Positions 1 to 8,789 of a stretch of DNA of 64,000 bases are shown here, piece after piece. The position numbers and the translations under genes were made by a program. The notes below the pieces were generated by a model, which saw only the letters and a program-made list of their open reading frames with translations, did no database searches and had not been told where the DNA came from. Numbering within the stretch: position 1 is the stretch's first letter; the number at the start of each line of letters is the position of its first letter. Source of the DNA: Chloroflexi bacterium UBA4736 (GTDB lineage Bacteria > Chloroflexota > Dormibacteria > Dormibacterales > Dormibacteraceae); assembly GCA_002404015.1 (NCBI GenBank), contig DHIW01000104.1, positions 124,080 through 188,079 on the forward strand, read 5' to 3'.

Positions 1-308
1 CCACCGCCAGCGGCACCACCGCCACCAGCGGCACTACGGCCAGCGGCAGCGCCACCACAACGACTCCCAACCAGACCGGAACCGTGGCGACGGCCACGAC
101 TACGGCTCCGGCCAGCAGCACACCGAGCGGAGCTGTGCAGTCGAACTCCGCAACGGCATCGGGAGCGGCCGGAGGAGCGGTCTCCGCGGCCCAGGGCGCG
201 GCGCTCGCCATGACCGGCACTCCCATCGGCCTCCTCTTCGCCGGCCTGGCCCTACTCTTGCTGGGCGGGCTGTTCCTCGTCCGCCGCAGCCGGGCGCGCG
301 ACCTCTAA
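1..308 (+). CDS. LAxTG-anchored Ser/Thr-rich surface protein (5' truncated by window edge)
   Basis: The reading frame is open from the first bases, so only the C-terminal part (about 100 residues) is present. It begins with a low-complexity Thr/Ala/Ser/Gly tract (repeats of the type TASGTTATSG), typical of a wall-spanning stalk. It ends with a sorting signal: LAMTG, then a hydrophobic segment of about 20 residues, then RRSRAR. LAxTG is the substrate motif known for class E sortases, and a class E-like sortase follows about 100 bp downstream, so enzyme and substrate are probably encoded together. The function of the missing N-terminal domain cannot be read. No internal start is proposed because the GTG at 84 lies inside the repeat tract. 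Confidence 0.8.
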   Translation, partial: TASGTTATSGTTASGSATTTTPNQTGTVATATTTAPASSTPSGAVQSNSATASGAAGGAVSAAQGAALAMTGTPIGLLFAGLALLLLGGLFLVRRSRARDL

Positions 309-329
309 CCGACCACGAAGCAGTTCAAG

Positions 330-358
330 ACGGCGGCTCGCACCGTGCGGGCCGCCGT
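330..358 (+). terminator. GC-rich hairpin between LAMTG protein and sortase
   Basis: An inverted repeat ACGGCGGC...GCCGCCGT (330-337 and 351-358) encloses a second small stem (GCACCGTGC). It lies between the stop of the surface protein and the sortase start. There is no clear T-run, so it may be a weak terminator, an attenuator or an RNA-stabilising hairpin rather than a full intrinsic terminator. Confidence 0.4.
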
Positions 359-407
359 TCTCGTCGCGCCTCAATCCACCCCGGGTTCAAGGAGAGAAAG
401 CCACAAG

Positions 408-1097
408 ATGGACTCGGAAATGACGAGCTCCCGAGTCCTCGCCGACCGGCGGACCGGCCGGCGGCGCGGCGGCCGGCGCCTACCGATCCTGGTGGGCCGC
501 GGCCTCGTCATCCTCGGACTGCTTTCCCTGATCGCCTTCACCGCCGACTTCGCCCTCGGACTCTGGCAGCAGCAGCAGCTGAACGAGACCTGGCACCGGC
601 AGCAGCTCGCGGCGGCCGCCACCGCGCCGCCCGCCCGCGGCGGTGAGCACAGCACCGGTCCCGCCATCGATCCGCGGCCGGTCGACGGCGTCGACTTCGG
701 GCTCCGGGTGCCGCGGATCGGCTACGAGGCTGCGGTCGCCGAAGGCACCGACGCCAACGTGCTGGCAGGCGGCCCCGGCCACTACCCCGAGATGGCCTGG
801 CCCGGCCAGCGCGGAAACGTCGGCGTCGCCGCCCACAACGTGTACTGGATCCAGTTCAACGACCTGCAACCAGGCGACCGGATCGTCCTCCAGTCCCGCT
901 GGGGCGACTACACCTACCAGGTGACCGCGAAGCGGATCGTGATGCCTGACGACCGAACGGTCCTGGTCCAGACCGGCCCGCCGCGGCTCACCCTGACCAC
1001 CTGCTGGCCGCTCTGGGCGGGGGCCTTCGCCAACCAGCGCCTGGTCATCTTCGCCGACCAGGTGGATCCGTCGCCCAGCCCCGCTCAGGCAAGCTGA
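408..1097 (+). CDS. Class E-type sortase
   Basis: Membrane-anchored transpeptidase expected to attach LAxTG-tailed proteins to the cell wall. After a basic Arg-rich N-terminus comes one membrane segment (about residues 24-50, LVILGLLSLIAFTADFAL). The sortase barrel follows, with the catalytic His in VGVAAHNVYW, the Cys in the TLTTCWP motif near residue 200 and the catalytic Arg in ANQRLVIFA. The TLTTC form is typical of class E enzymes. ATG 408 is chosen because GGAGAG lies about 12 bases upstream and the frame before it has no signal. The substrate protein LAMTG is immediately upstream. The gene converges on, and overlaps by 13 bp, the glycosyltransferase at 1085-2050. Confidence 0.9.
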   Translation: MDSEMTSSRVLADRRTGRRRGGRRLPILVGRGLVILGLLSLIAFTADFALGLWQQQQLNETWHRQQLAAAATAPPARGGEHSTGPAIDPRPVDGVDFGLRVPRIGYEAAVAEGTDANVLAGGPGHYPEMAWPGQRGNVGVAAHNVYWIQFNDLQPGDRIVLQSRWGDYTYQVTAKRIVMPDDRTVLVQTGPPRLTLTTCWPLWAGAFANQRLVIFADQVDPSPSPAQAS

Positions 1098-2050
1098 GGC
1101 GGGATGGCGGAGTCCCTGGTCTCGGCCGTGACCCCGCCCATCAGGTAGAACCGGCGCAGCAGCCGGGCGGTGATCAATTGCGCCGTCCTGACGTTGCTGG
1201 CGTCGGCCAGCGCGAGCGAGCCGGAGAGCAGCCGCCCCGCCCGGTCGGCAACCGCTGGCGCGCGCGCCCAGGCCAGCACCGCCAGCCGGTCGGCCAGGCC
1301 CCTGCCGGGTCCGACCAGCGCCTCCAGCGCCAGACCATGTTTCTGCGCGATGCGCACCAAGTCCCTTCCGGTCTGGAATTCCTGGCGCCCAAAGTCGGCG
1401 CGGCTCAGGCGGTGGAGGTGGTGGGAGAACGCCGCCGGCTCGAAGACCAGGGGCACGCCCAGCGCCGAGACCCGGATCCCGAAGTCGAGGTCCTGGTTGC
1501 GAAGCAGCGTCTCGTCGAAGCCGCCCACCTCGCGCCAGGTGGCGGCGGTCACCGAGAGGTTGGCGTCCCAGACGTGGCGGGCCAGGAGGCCGGGCCGGAC
1601 CAGCTTCCACAGGGTTACATCCTGCCCCTGCTGGTAGACCAGCGAGGTCCCAGCCCGATCGCAGCCGGGCGCCAGCGGATACGGCCCCTGGACCAGGGCC
1701 GGGCCTTCCCGGCGCTGCACGGCGAGGTGGGCGGCGACCAGGTTGGGATTGGCCAGCTGGTCGTCGTCGAGGAAGATCAGGACCTCGCCCTCGGCGGCCG
1801 CCGCGGCGACGTTGCGAGCGGCGCCGCTGCCCCGGCCGCCACTCTGGACCCAGCGCAGGTCGAAGCCCGGCCGCAGGCTCTGCAGCTCCTCGTAGCTGCC
1901 GTCGGTCGAACCGTCGTCGCAGACCACCACCTGGAAGAGCCGCAGGTCGGTCTGCCGGCCGAGGGCGTCAAGGGTCTGGCGCAGCATCGGCAGGTGGTTG
2001 CGGGTGGGGATGCAGATCGTGACGGCAGGCTTCGGGGCCTCAGCCGGCAT
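1085..2050 (-). CDS. Family 2 glycosyltransferase
   Basis: GT-A fold glycosyltransferase, probably adding a sugar to the exopolysaccharide repeat unit at the cytoplasmic membrane face. The N-terminus carries the classic GT2 opening (VTICIPTRNHLPML), the nucleotide-binding VVVCDDGSTDGS, and the metal-binding LIFLDDDQ corresponding to the DXD motif. The central acceptor region includes GGFDETLLRNQDLDFGIR, matching the ED/QD motif of the family. ATG 2050 is used because family homology begins there; the frame extends upstream, but that part is low-complexity and unlike a protein domain. It is the last gene of the minus-strand polysaccharide operon, separated from the flippase by about 225 bp in which no gene is seen. 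The exact sugar cannot be predicted. Confidence 0.88.
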   Translation of the reverse strand: MPAEAPKPAVTICIPTRNHLPMLRQTLDALGRQTDLRLFQVVVCDDGSTDGSYEELQSLRPGFDLRWVQSGGRGSGAARNVAAAAAEGEVLIFLDDDQLANPNLVAAHLAVQRREGPALVQGPYPLAPGCDRAGTSLVYQQGQDVTLWKLVRPGLLARHVWDANLSVTAATWREVGGFDETLLRNQDLDFGIRVSALGVPLVFEPAAFSHHLHRLSRADFGRQEFQTGRDLVRIAQKHGLALEALVGPGRGLADRLAVLAWARAPAVADRAGRLLSGSLALADASNVRTAQLITARLLRRFYLMGGVTAETRDSAIPPQLA

Positions 2051-2276
2051 GTCTAACCGCCTCCGCTGCCTCCGGCTCGGCGGAAGCGAAGGCCGGTCAC
2101 GATGAACGTGGTCGTGGGCAATCCTTGCCCTCCCAGCTGCCAGCAGGACGGAGTTAATCACATCGCCCGACTGGGCCCGCCCGCTTAGCGGCAGATCGCC
2201 GGGTCGTGCTCCAGAGCGCCCGTCGGCCAACTCCCGCTGGCCTGGGACGGTGCGTCGCGGCGGCGCGAGACCCGCG

Positions 2277-3614
2277 CTACAGCGTCGAGCCCACTTCGCC
2301 GAGGGCGCGCCGCGGGCTGAGCAGCCGGGCGGTGTAATAGGCGATGACCGCCAGCTTGACGGCTGCTCCGGCCGCGTACCCCAGCGCGGCTCCCACCAGG
2401 CCGAGGCGCGGGATGAGGAGCAGGCCGCAGACGACCGTGGTGACCGCGGCGCAGCCTGTGGCGAGAGCGTCGACCTTGGGCCGGCCGAGCCCGATGACGG
2501 TCTTCTCGAAGGCCAGGTAGAAGCAGTACAGGCCGCTTCCCACCGCGAGCACCGGGAGCACCTGGGCGGCGGCCAGGTAGCGGGCGCCGAAGATCAGCGT
2601 CACCGTGCCGCGGCCGAAGAAGACGGTCAAGAGGACGCCCGGGACGACGATGGCGCCGATCATCAGCAGCGCCGCGGCGAGCAGCCGGCGCACCTCCCCA
2701 GCCGACATCGCCGCCACCCGGGGCGTGAGCACCGCGCAGATCGCCCCGGGCGCCAGGCCGAGGGCCACCATCAGGGTCCGGGCGGCCGCGTACCCGCCGG
2801 AGAGCTCCCTGGGCAGCATGTGCAGCACCAGCACCAGGTCGCTGCCCGCCCACACCGTGAAGGCCGCCGTCTGCACCACCTGCGGCCACGTGAAGTGCGC
2901 GATCACGCGGAGCAGGCCGAGCCTGAACAGCTCGGGTCGGAAGCGCAGGCCCAGAGGGCGGAAGCGCTGCACCAACAGCACCGCCGGCACATTGGCGATC
3001 CCGAAGATCAGAAAGTAGAGGGCGGCGCTGCGCAGCCCGGCCAGGCCTGCCGCCACCGTCGCAACGAGCTGGAGCGAGTTGGCGAGAACATAGAAGGCGG
3101 TCATGTGCCGGAATCGCTGTAGCCCTGTCTGGGTGGCGTAGTAGGTGGCGTAGATCGCCACCCCGACCAGGTTCACGAGAAGGCCGATCAGCATCCATCC
3201 CGAGAGCCCCGCGGCCAGCGCGATCGGCACGGCGAGCAGCAGGCTCAGACCCAACATGGCCGCCACGACCGCCAGCCAGTTGCTGAAGTAGAGCTCCTGG
3301 TCGGCGACGCTGTCCCGATGCCGGCTCAGGTACCTGCCCAGCCCGCTCGGTGCGTTCTGGATGAGGATGCTGCTGAAGGTGACGATGGTCAGGGCGTACG
3401 TCAGCAATCCGAACTCGGCGGGCACCAGCAGGCGGGCCGCGGCCACCGAGAACAGAAGGCCGAGCAGGCGGGCGCTGGACGTGCCGGCCAGGATCACGGC
3501 CGACGGGCCGATCAGCGTGCGGGCGGCCGCGAGCAGCCGCGGCCCCGCCGGCTGCGCGACGCTCTGACGCTGCGGGCCCGGCCGGACGGCGGGAGCGGAC
3601 GTGGCCTCAGCCAA
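2277..3614 (-). CDS. Wzx-like polysaccharide flippase
   Basis: Polytopic membrane protein of 445 residues with about 12-14 hydrophobic segments and a MATE/MVF-type opening (GPSAVILAGTSSARLLGLLFSVAAARLL). The pattern G...R..G, an LVPAEFGLLTYALT segment and a long chain of alternating helices matches polysaccharide biosynthesis flippases, which move undecaprenyl-linked repeat units to the outer leaflet. The start overlaps the end of the upstream Wzy-like gene by 8 bp, so the two are likely translationally coupled. Presence of a sugar-phosphate transferase, chain-length protein and polymerase in the same operon supports a Wzx/Wzy-dependent pathway. Assignment rests on topology and context, so moderate specificity. 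Confidence 0.85.
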   Translation of the reverse strand: MAEATSAPAVRPGPQRQSVAQPAGPRLLAAARTLIGPSAVILAGTSSARLLGLLFSVAAARLLVPAEFGLLTYALTIVTFSSILIQNAPSGLGRYLSRHRDSVADQELYFSNWLAVVAAMLGLSLLLAVPIALAAGLSGWMLIGLLVNLVGVAIYATYYATQTGLQRFRHMTAFYVLANSLQLVATVAAGLAGLRSAALYFLIFGIANVPAVLLVQRFRPLGLRFRPELFRLGLLRVIAHFTWPQVVQTAAFTVWAGSDLVLVLHMLPRELSGGYAAARTLMVALGLAPGAICAVLTPRVAAMSAGEVRRLLAAALLMIGAIVVPGVLLTVFFGRGTVTLIFGARYLAAAQVLPVLAVGSGLYCFYLAFEKTVIGLGRPKVDALATGCAAVTTVVCGLLLIPRLGLVGAALGYAAGAAVKLAVIAYYTARLLSPRRALGEVGSTL

Positions 3615-5148
3615 CCGCCAGTGCCCTCCTCGCGGGCTGCACAGCCACCTCCTCGGGCGCGGTCACGGCCAGGGACTGGCTCCAGGCCAGGGAGAACAGC
3701 CCGACCATCATCCAGAACAGCTGGGAGACGCCGGCAAAACCCATGTACTCGGCGGTCAGCTCCATCAGCAGCAGGCCCACGACCGACCCGGCCACCAGGC
3801 CGCCGAGGACCCCAGCCCAGCTATGCGCGCCATGCGCGCGCCAGGCCGAGGCCAGAAGGCCGAACTGCACCACCAGCAGCATCGCCACCCCGCCCACGCC
3901 GGCCCGGAACGCCATCCGTATGAACTCGTTGTCGACGAAGTTCACGAGCGTCCGAGGGATGTCCGACGGGATCACCGTGCCGGTTCCGAACCAGTAGCGG
4001 TGATCGGTCATCAGGGAGGGCAGGAAGAATTGCTTCCAGTACTGCATCCGGAACTCCATCGTGTGCGGCAGCTCGAAGACAGGCCGCCCGTAGACGAAGA
4101 GCTGCTGCTGGGCGAAGCGGCTGCTAATCATCGGCCAGAGGAGGACGGCGGCCAGGACGCCGGCGGCCAGCATCGGACCGAGATGCGGGGGCAGCCGGCG
4201 GGCATGGAGGCAGACGACCAGGCACACGAAAGGCAGGGCGATGGCCGAGGCCCAGGTCTGGCTGGCGACGATGGCGCCGCCATTGACGAGCATCACGACC
4301 CCCAGCCATAGGGACGGGAATCCGCGCACCCGGTTCGTGTGGAGGGCGAACGCGAGGGCGAAGTTGAAGACTCCGAACGCGCCCAGGGCGCTGAAATGCT
4401 CGAGGGTGGAGTTGGCCCGATACACCGCTTCCTCGATTCCCACCGAGGGCGGCGCCGGGAAGTAAGCGTCGCTGAAGCTCCGCACGCCGGGCAGGTCGGC
4501 GGCCTGGGCGAGCCCCAGGAAGCCCACGATCACGCTGGCCAGCAGCATCGCGTTGAGAACCAGCCTCAGGTCCCGCCCATCCAGCTGCGAGCGCGAGTAG
4601 ATCCAGTAGATGATCAGGAACTGCGCCGGCGCCAGCACCGACATCCAGGTCGGAAGATCGGCGTCTGTCTGGGTGACGATGAGCGCCAGCGCCGGCACCA
4701 GCACCACAAAGCCGACGAAGGCAACGACCAGGCCGTCCAGCCAGGTCAGGCGAGCGCCCGGGGGGGCCTCTTTGACCAAGCCGCGCTTCAGCAGCAGCGC
4801 GGCCAGGGTGAGCAGGATCAGCACCTCGCCCGGGCGGAGCAGAGGGATCACCGTGCCCCTCCCCAGACCGGCTGTGAGCGGGACGGCGAGGGCGAGGATC
4901 ACGCAGGCCACTCCCGTTCGCCAGACGGCAAGGAGAAAGACGGCCGCGGCGATGGCGGCTCCCGCCGCCCCCAGGGCGCCCCGAGGGCCGAAGAGAGCTG
5001 TCAGCGGGATCGCCGCGACCAGCGCCAGCATGCCCGTCAGGAGGAGGGCGTTGACCGGCGCCCCCTGACCCTGGCTGGCGCGCCTCGCCTCAGGCGACCG
5101 CAGGTAGACCACGGATCCCGCCCAGGCCCAGCGCGTCGACGTAGCCAT
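3607..5148 (-). CDS. O-antigen ligase/Wzy-like polymerase membrane protein
   Basis: Integral membrane protein with about 10-12 helices and one large extracytoplasmic loop (around residues 210-390, containing HTMEFRMQYWKQFFLPSLM and YWFGTGTVIPSDIPRTLVNFVDNEFIRMAFRAG split by short gaps). The pattern of a loop with FGTG...DNEFIRMAF near its end is the Wzy_C/O-antigen ligase signature region. It probably polymerises or ligates undecaprenyl-linked units outside the membrane. The ATG at 5148 overlaps the upstream glycosyltransferase by about 60 bp; a GGGAG about 11 bases upstream supports it, but the first hydrophobic helix starts only near an internal ATG at 5031, so the start is uncertain. It lies between a glycosyltransferase and a flippase in one operon. 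Confidence 0.85.
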   Translation of the reverse strand: MATSTRWAWAGSVVYLRSPEARRASQGQGAPVNALLLTGMLALVAAIPLTALFGPRGALGAAGAAIAAAVFLLAVWRTGVACVILALAVPLTAGLGRGTVIPLLRPGEVLILLTLAALLLKRGLVKEAPPGARLTWLDGLVVAFVGFVVLVPALALIVTQTDADLPTWMSVLAPAQFLIIYWIYSRSQLDGRDLRLVLNAMLLASVIVGFLGLAQAADLPGVRSFSDAYFPAPPSVGIEEAVYRANSTLEHFSALGAFGVFNFALAFALHTNRVRGFPSLWLGVVMLVNGGAIVASQTWASAIALPFVCLVVCLHARRLPPHLGPMLAAGVLAAVLLWPMISSRFAQQQLFVYGRPVFELPHTMEFRMQYWKQFFLPSLMTDHRYWFGTGTVIPSDIPRTLVNFVDNEFIRMAFRAGVGGVAMLLVVQFGLLASAWRAHGAHSWAGVLGGLVAGSVVGLLLMELTAEYMGFAGVSQLFWMMVGLFSLAWSQSLAVTAPEEVAVQPARRALAVG

Positions 5149-7357
5149 CCGAGATCGACTCCCAGCTGATGGCCTTCAGCGCGCCGGCGGCCCGCTCCGC
5201 CTGCCGGCGGCCCCGCTCGGGCTGGTCCAACAGCTCCTCGATGCGTTCTGCGAGCTCGTCCACGTCGCCAGGCGTGAAATAGGACACGCAGCCGGGAGGA
5301 AAGTACTCCTCCATCGCGGCCAGCCGCGAGCAGACCGCCGGGATCCCCAGCGCGGCGTAGTCGATCAGCCGGGTGGGCAGGATCAGGCTGCCGTAGCCGT
5401 CGTCCAGGATCGGCACCAGCCCGATCGTGGCCCGGCTGACGCGATCGATCGCCTGCTGCCACTCGGGGATGAAGCCCTGGAAGTCGACCTGCCCCGCGAC
5501 GCCCAGCTCGCTCGCCAGCCGGCGCAGCTGGGACTGGTACTCGCCGTCGCCGATCAGCTCGAAGCGGAGGTCGGGCCAGCGCTCGAGAAGCCGCGGCAGA
5601 GCCCGCATCACCAGCTGCAGACCGTAGCGCTCGATCTGGACGCCGTGGGCCACCAGCACCGGTGAGCCGGCCGTTGTGTGGGCTGCCTTCTGCTCCGGCG
5701 GATACTGGGTGTTCGGCACCACCGCGACCCGCTCCGGGTCGGCGCCTCGGCCGACCAGGATGCGGCGCCAGGTGTCGGACACTGTGATGACGCCATCCGC
5801 CCAGCGCACGGCGGCCTGCTCGCAGAGGACCGCCAGCCGGACCAGCGGATGACCGGCTCGCAGCCGGAGGCGAGTGGCGGTCAGCTCGGGGTTCATCTCC
5901 AGCATGTTGAGAACGACCCGGGCGCCCCGCAGCTTGGGCACCAGCGCCGTGAACACGGCCAGGTCGGGCTGGTTGTAGACATCCACGCTGCGGTAGCGCC
6001 GGAGGGCGCCGAGCACGGAGACCAGGGGCAGCGCCAGCAGCAGGATGCTGCAGTACTCGAACACGTACCAGAGCGGGTGCGAGCGCCGGTGGTGGACCGG
6101 CAGCCGGTACACGCGGAGCCCCGGCAGCCCCTCCTTGCCGAGTCCGACCAGGTTCGAGATCCAGGGGCAGAGCACGTCGACCTCGGCCCCGGCGGCGAGC
6201 AGGCTGCGCACGTTCCGGAGGATCACGTGGTCCGGGAACGGGTACCCGCTCACCACGAGCACCCGTTCGGGCCTGGCGGAGGCGGCGGCTGCGAGCCGCG
6301 AGCCCAGCTCCTGCAGCGCGTCCTCGCGCTGGCTGACAAGGGCCGCCTTCAGCGCGCGGCTGCGCGCGGCAAGCTCGGCTGAGCGGCTGACCGCCTCGCG
6401 GAGGGAAGCGGCCATCGCCTCGGGGCGGTTGGCCGTGAACAGCGCCGCGGAGCCGAAGCGCTCCCTGAGGCCGGGCTGGTCCGAGAGCACCATCGGCTGT
6501 CCGAGACCCGCCGCCTCGAACGCCGCCCGGCTCATGGTGTTGGTCTCCTCGCTGAAGACAGCGACCACGTCGGCGGCGAGCATCTCGGCCAGGAAGCGGG
6601 GATAGTCCAGGAAGCCGGTCAGCACGATGTTGCCGGCTGCCGGGCGCCTGAGCGCCCCCGGCAGCCGGAGCGGATCCCCGGTGAACCGGACCTCGAGCTC
6701 GGGCACCAGCTCAGCGGCCGCCAGGGCGCCCGCGAAGGGCTCGGTCTCGTCGAAGCTGCCCGCTACGAGGACGCGCGGTCGGGATCCGCGAGCCACCGGC
6801 TCGCCGGCCTCGGTCTCGCCGGGCACGTCGTCGGGGAGCAGGAGGACGGGCACGTGCCATCCGGCCAGGAGCTCGCGGTCGGAGTCGGTATGAACGAGCG
6901 CCACCGCAACCCGCCTCAGCAGCACGCGATGGATCGGTCGCGACCAGGCCCAGCGGCGATCTGTGAAGGCGCCCGTATGGCAGTCGACGACCAACCGCGC
7001 GGAGTTGAGCGCGCACCAGCCCCACGCCACAATCGGCGCGAAGACCGGAGGGGTGGTCACGACGACTACCGCCGGGCGCTCGCGGCTCAGCTTGCCCCAG
7101 GTGCGCGCCGTGTCAGCCAGATAGCGGAGCGGCAGCAGCCAGCGGCTCCGCACCGGCGCGCCCGCCCGGGTGAAGAGCACGCCGCCCTCGAGACTGCGGG
7201 CGAGGGCCGCGGTGCGGGCCTGGAAGCGGTCCCAACCCACCACGACTGGGGCTCCGCGCCCGGCCTCGCGGCCATTGCCAGGCCGGGCGGGTCGGGGTCG
7301 GGCCGAACTGATCGGTTGGGCCGCGGTGCCGCCGCTATGCGGAGCGGCGTCGCTCAC
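5090..7357 (-). CDS. Tandem (two-domain) GT-B glycosyltransferase
   Basis: A 755-residue protein containing two glycosyltransferase modules in one chain. The first (about residues 35-365) has VVVGWDRFQAR, a VVVTTPPVFAPIVAWGW segment and a GT4-like C-half (DVVAVFSEETNTMSRAAFEAAGLGQPMVLSD). The second (about residues 370-740) is a clearer GT4 enzyme: VLVVSGYPFPDHVILRNVRSL, then VVPNTQYPPEQ, LIGDGEYQSQLRR and the nucleotide-sugar site LPTRLIDYAALGIPAVCS. It probably adds two successive sugars to a lipid-linked intermediate. It overlaps the Wzz-like gene by 23 bp at its start and the polymerase gene at its end. The fusion is the odd feature; single-domain enzymes are usual. Confidence 0.85.
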   Translation of the reverse strand: MSDAAPHSGGTAAQPISSARPRPARPGNGREAGRGAPVVVGWDRFQARTAALARSLEGGVLFTRAGAPVRSRWLLPLRYLADTARTWGKLSRERPAVVVVTTPPVFAPIVAWGWCALNSARLVVDCHTGAFTDRRWAWSRPIHRVLLRRVAVALVHTDSDRELLAGWHVPVLLLPDDVPGETEAGEPVARGSRPRVLVAGSFDETEPFAGALAAAELVPELEVRFTGDPLRLPGALRRPAAGNIVLTGFLDYPRFLAEMLAADVVAVFSEETNTMSRAAFEAAGLGQPMVLSDQPGLRERFGSAALFTANRPEAMAASLREAVSRSAELAARSRALKAALVSQREDALQELGSRLAAAASARPERVLVVSGYPFPDHVILRNVRSLLAAGAEVDVLCPWISNLVGLGKEGLPGLRVYRLPVHHRRSHPLWYVFEYCSILLLALPLVSVLGALRRYRSVDVYNQPDLAVFTALVPKLRGARVVLNMLEMNPELTATRLRLRAGHPLVRLAVLCEQAAVRWADGVITVSDTWRRILVGRGADPERVAVVPNTQYPPEQKAAHTTAGSPVLVAHGVQIERYGLQLVMRALPRLLERWPDLRFELIGDGEYQSQLRRLASELGVAGQVDFQGFIPEWQQAIDRVSRATIGLVPILDDGYGSLILPTRLIDYAALGIPAVCSRLAAMEEYFPPGCVSYFTPGDVDELAERIEELLDQPERGRRQAERAAGALKAISWESISDGYVDALGLGGIRGLPAVA

Positions 7358-8789
7358 GGAGGATCCCGCTCTTGCGGCCGTTCTGGATCAGGATGCTGGC
7401 CACCAGCGGCACGCCCGACATCCGCAGCAGCTCGGCCGTCTCCCGGGCGTCCTCGAGGCGAGTGCTCCCGGCCGTGGCGACGACGATGGCGGCGTCCGTT
7501 CGCGCGGCCAGCGCCATGGCGACAGGGTGGCTGGTGGGCGTGGGCACGGAGGTCACGACCAGGTCGTAGCTCTTGCCGTCGGCGTCGCCGTCGCGGGGGT
7601 CCCAGGTGGGATGGCCGATGGGCAGCGCGAGCGTTCCGTCAGTGCTCTGGACCGGCTCCGGCTGGTTCCGGTCCATCTCGGCGGCAACCGTGTCCGGGTC
7701 GGCGCGCTCCTCGCCCCCGCCGAATACGACGACCGCCCGGTTGGAGCGCCCCGCGGCCGCGGCCACCCCGTTCGCGGACTCGGCGGCGCTATCGGACTCG
7801 GCGGCGCCCACCAGCATCAGGGTCCGAGCTTCCGGGTTCTGCGAGAGCACGCTCGCCCAGGCCGCGGAGTACGCCGCGAGGATCCGGGCCTGGCCCCCAG
7901 GCCGGCTGAAGTCGACCGTCACGGCCACGGGTGTTCCGGTCGCGTCTGCAAGGGCGTCGGGGCTGTGGATCCGGCCGTCGATGCGGTCAAGCAGCAGTGT
8001 CAGCATCACGCCCAGGAGGAGCCCGAGCAGCAGCCCGCCGCCGATGTAGAGCGGCGGCACGGGGCGGATCGGACGAATCGGCGGGGTCGCGGGTTCGGAG
8101 ACGGAGAGGGCGTTCCCCAGCACGTCCTGCCGCGCCTGCAGGCTCTGCCGCTGGTGGTAGGTGTCGGAATACTGGTTCTGGAGAACCGTCAGCCGCGCCT
8201 GGTGGGAGCTGATCGCCCCCGCCAGCGTCCCGTCGGCGTTGGGACCGCTGCCCACCTGGAGGCGGGAGAGGGCGTCCTGCTCCGCCTTGATCAAGCCGTC
8301 AAGGCGCTCGATCTCGCCGTCCAGGTAGGTCCTCTGGCTGGCCAGTCGCTGGTCGACCTCCTGTTTGTTCAGGGCGATCGTGTGGCTGGCCACACCGTTG
8401 GCGAGCAGGGTCGCCTCGGCCGGGCTGGTCGAGGTGGCGGTGACGACGATCAGGTCGGTGCCCTTGAGCACCTGCACAGAGACCTGGCTGGAGAGGCGGT
8501 CCAGCCCGGAGATGGGGATGCCGCGATCGGCCGCGACGGCCTCGGTGACGGTCCGGCTCGTCGCCTTGGCGATGAAGTACTGGCTGAGCAGCTGAGTGTT
8601 CTGCAGGTTGGTGTCGAAGTCACCTGTCGAGCTGAGCCGTGTGTCGACGAGCAGCTGGGTGGTGGCCGCGTAGACCGGCGTCTCCAGCGCCGACGCGCCC
8701 AGTCCGGCGCCCGCCCCCAGGGCCACCAAGAGGGCTACCGCCCAGGGTCGGCGGCGCAGGCGCACCAGGAAGTCGGAGGTGCGGATCAC
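7335..8789 (-). CDS. Wzz-like chain-length determinant / BY-kinase-like protein lacking a clear Walker A
   Basis: Polysaccharide co-polymerase of 484 residues that should set polymer length with the Wzy protein. An N-terminal membrane helix (about 16-36) is followed by an extracytoplasmic Wzz domain with a central helical stretch (residues about 170-225), a second helix (PPLYIGGGLLLGLLLGVML) and a cytosolic tail. The tail resembles the ATPase half of bacterial tyrosine kinases (YDLVVTSVPTPTSHPVAMALAARTDAAIVV), but the P-loop position reads LVGAAESDSAAES, with no GKS/T. GTG 8789 is the start: it overlaps the stop of the upstream sugar transferase as GTGA, and translation upstream of it is only an out-of-frame shadow. 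A C-terminal basic tail (RRRSA) ends the protein. Confidence 0.87.
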   Translation of the reverse strand: MIRTSDFLVRLRRRPWAVALLVALGAGAGLGASALETPVYAATTQLLVDTRLSSTGDFDTNLQNTQLLSQYFIAKATSRTVTEAVAADRGIPISGLDRLSSQVSVQVLKGTDLIVVTATSTSPAEATLLANGVASHTIALNKQEVDQRLASQRTYLDGEIERLDGLIKAEQDALSRLQVGSGPNADGTLAGAISSHQARLTVLQNQYSDTYHQRQSLQARQDVLGNALSVSEPATPPIRPIRPVPPLYIGGGLLLGLLLGVMLTLLLDRIDGRIHSPDALADATGTPVAVTVDFSRPGGQARILAAYSAAWASVLSQNPEARTLMLVGAAESDSAAESANGVAAAAGRSNRAVVVFGGGEERADPDTVAAEMDRNQPEPVQSTDGTLALPIGHPTWDPRDGDADGKSYDLVVTSVPTPTSHPVAMALAARTDAAIVVATAGSTRLEDARETAELLRMSGVPLVASILIQNGRKSGILRERRRSA

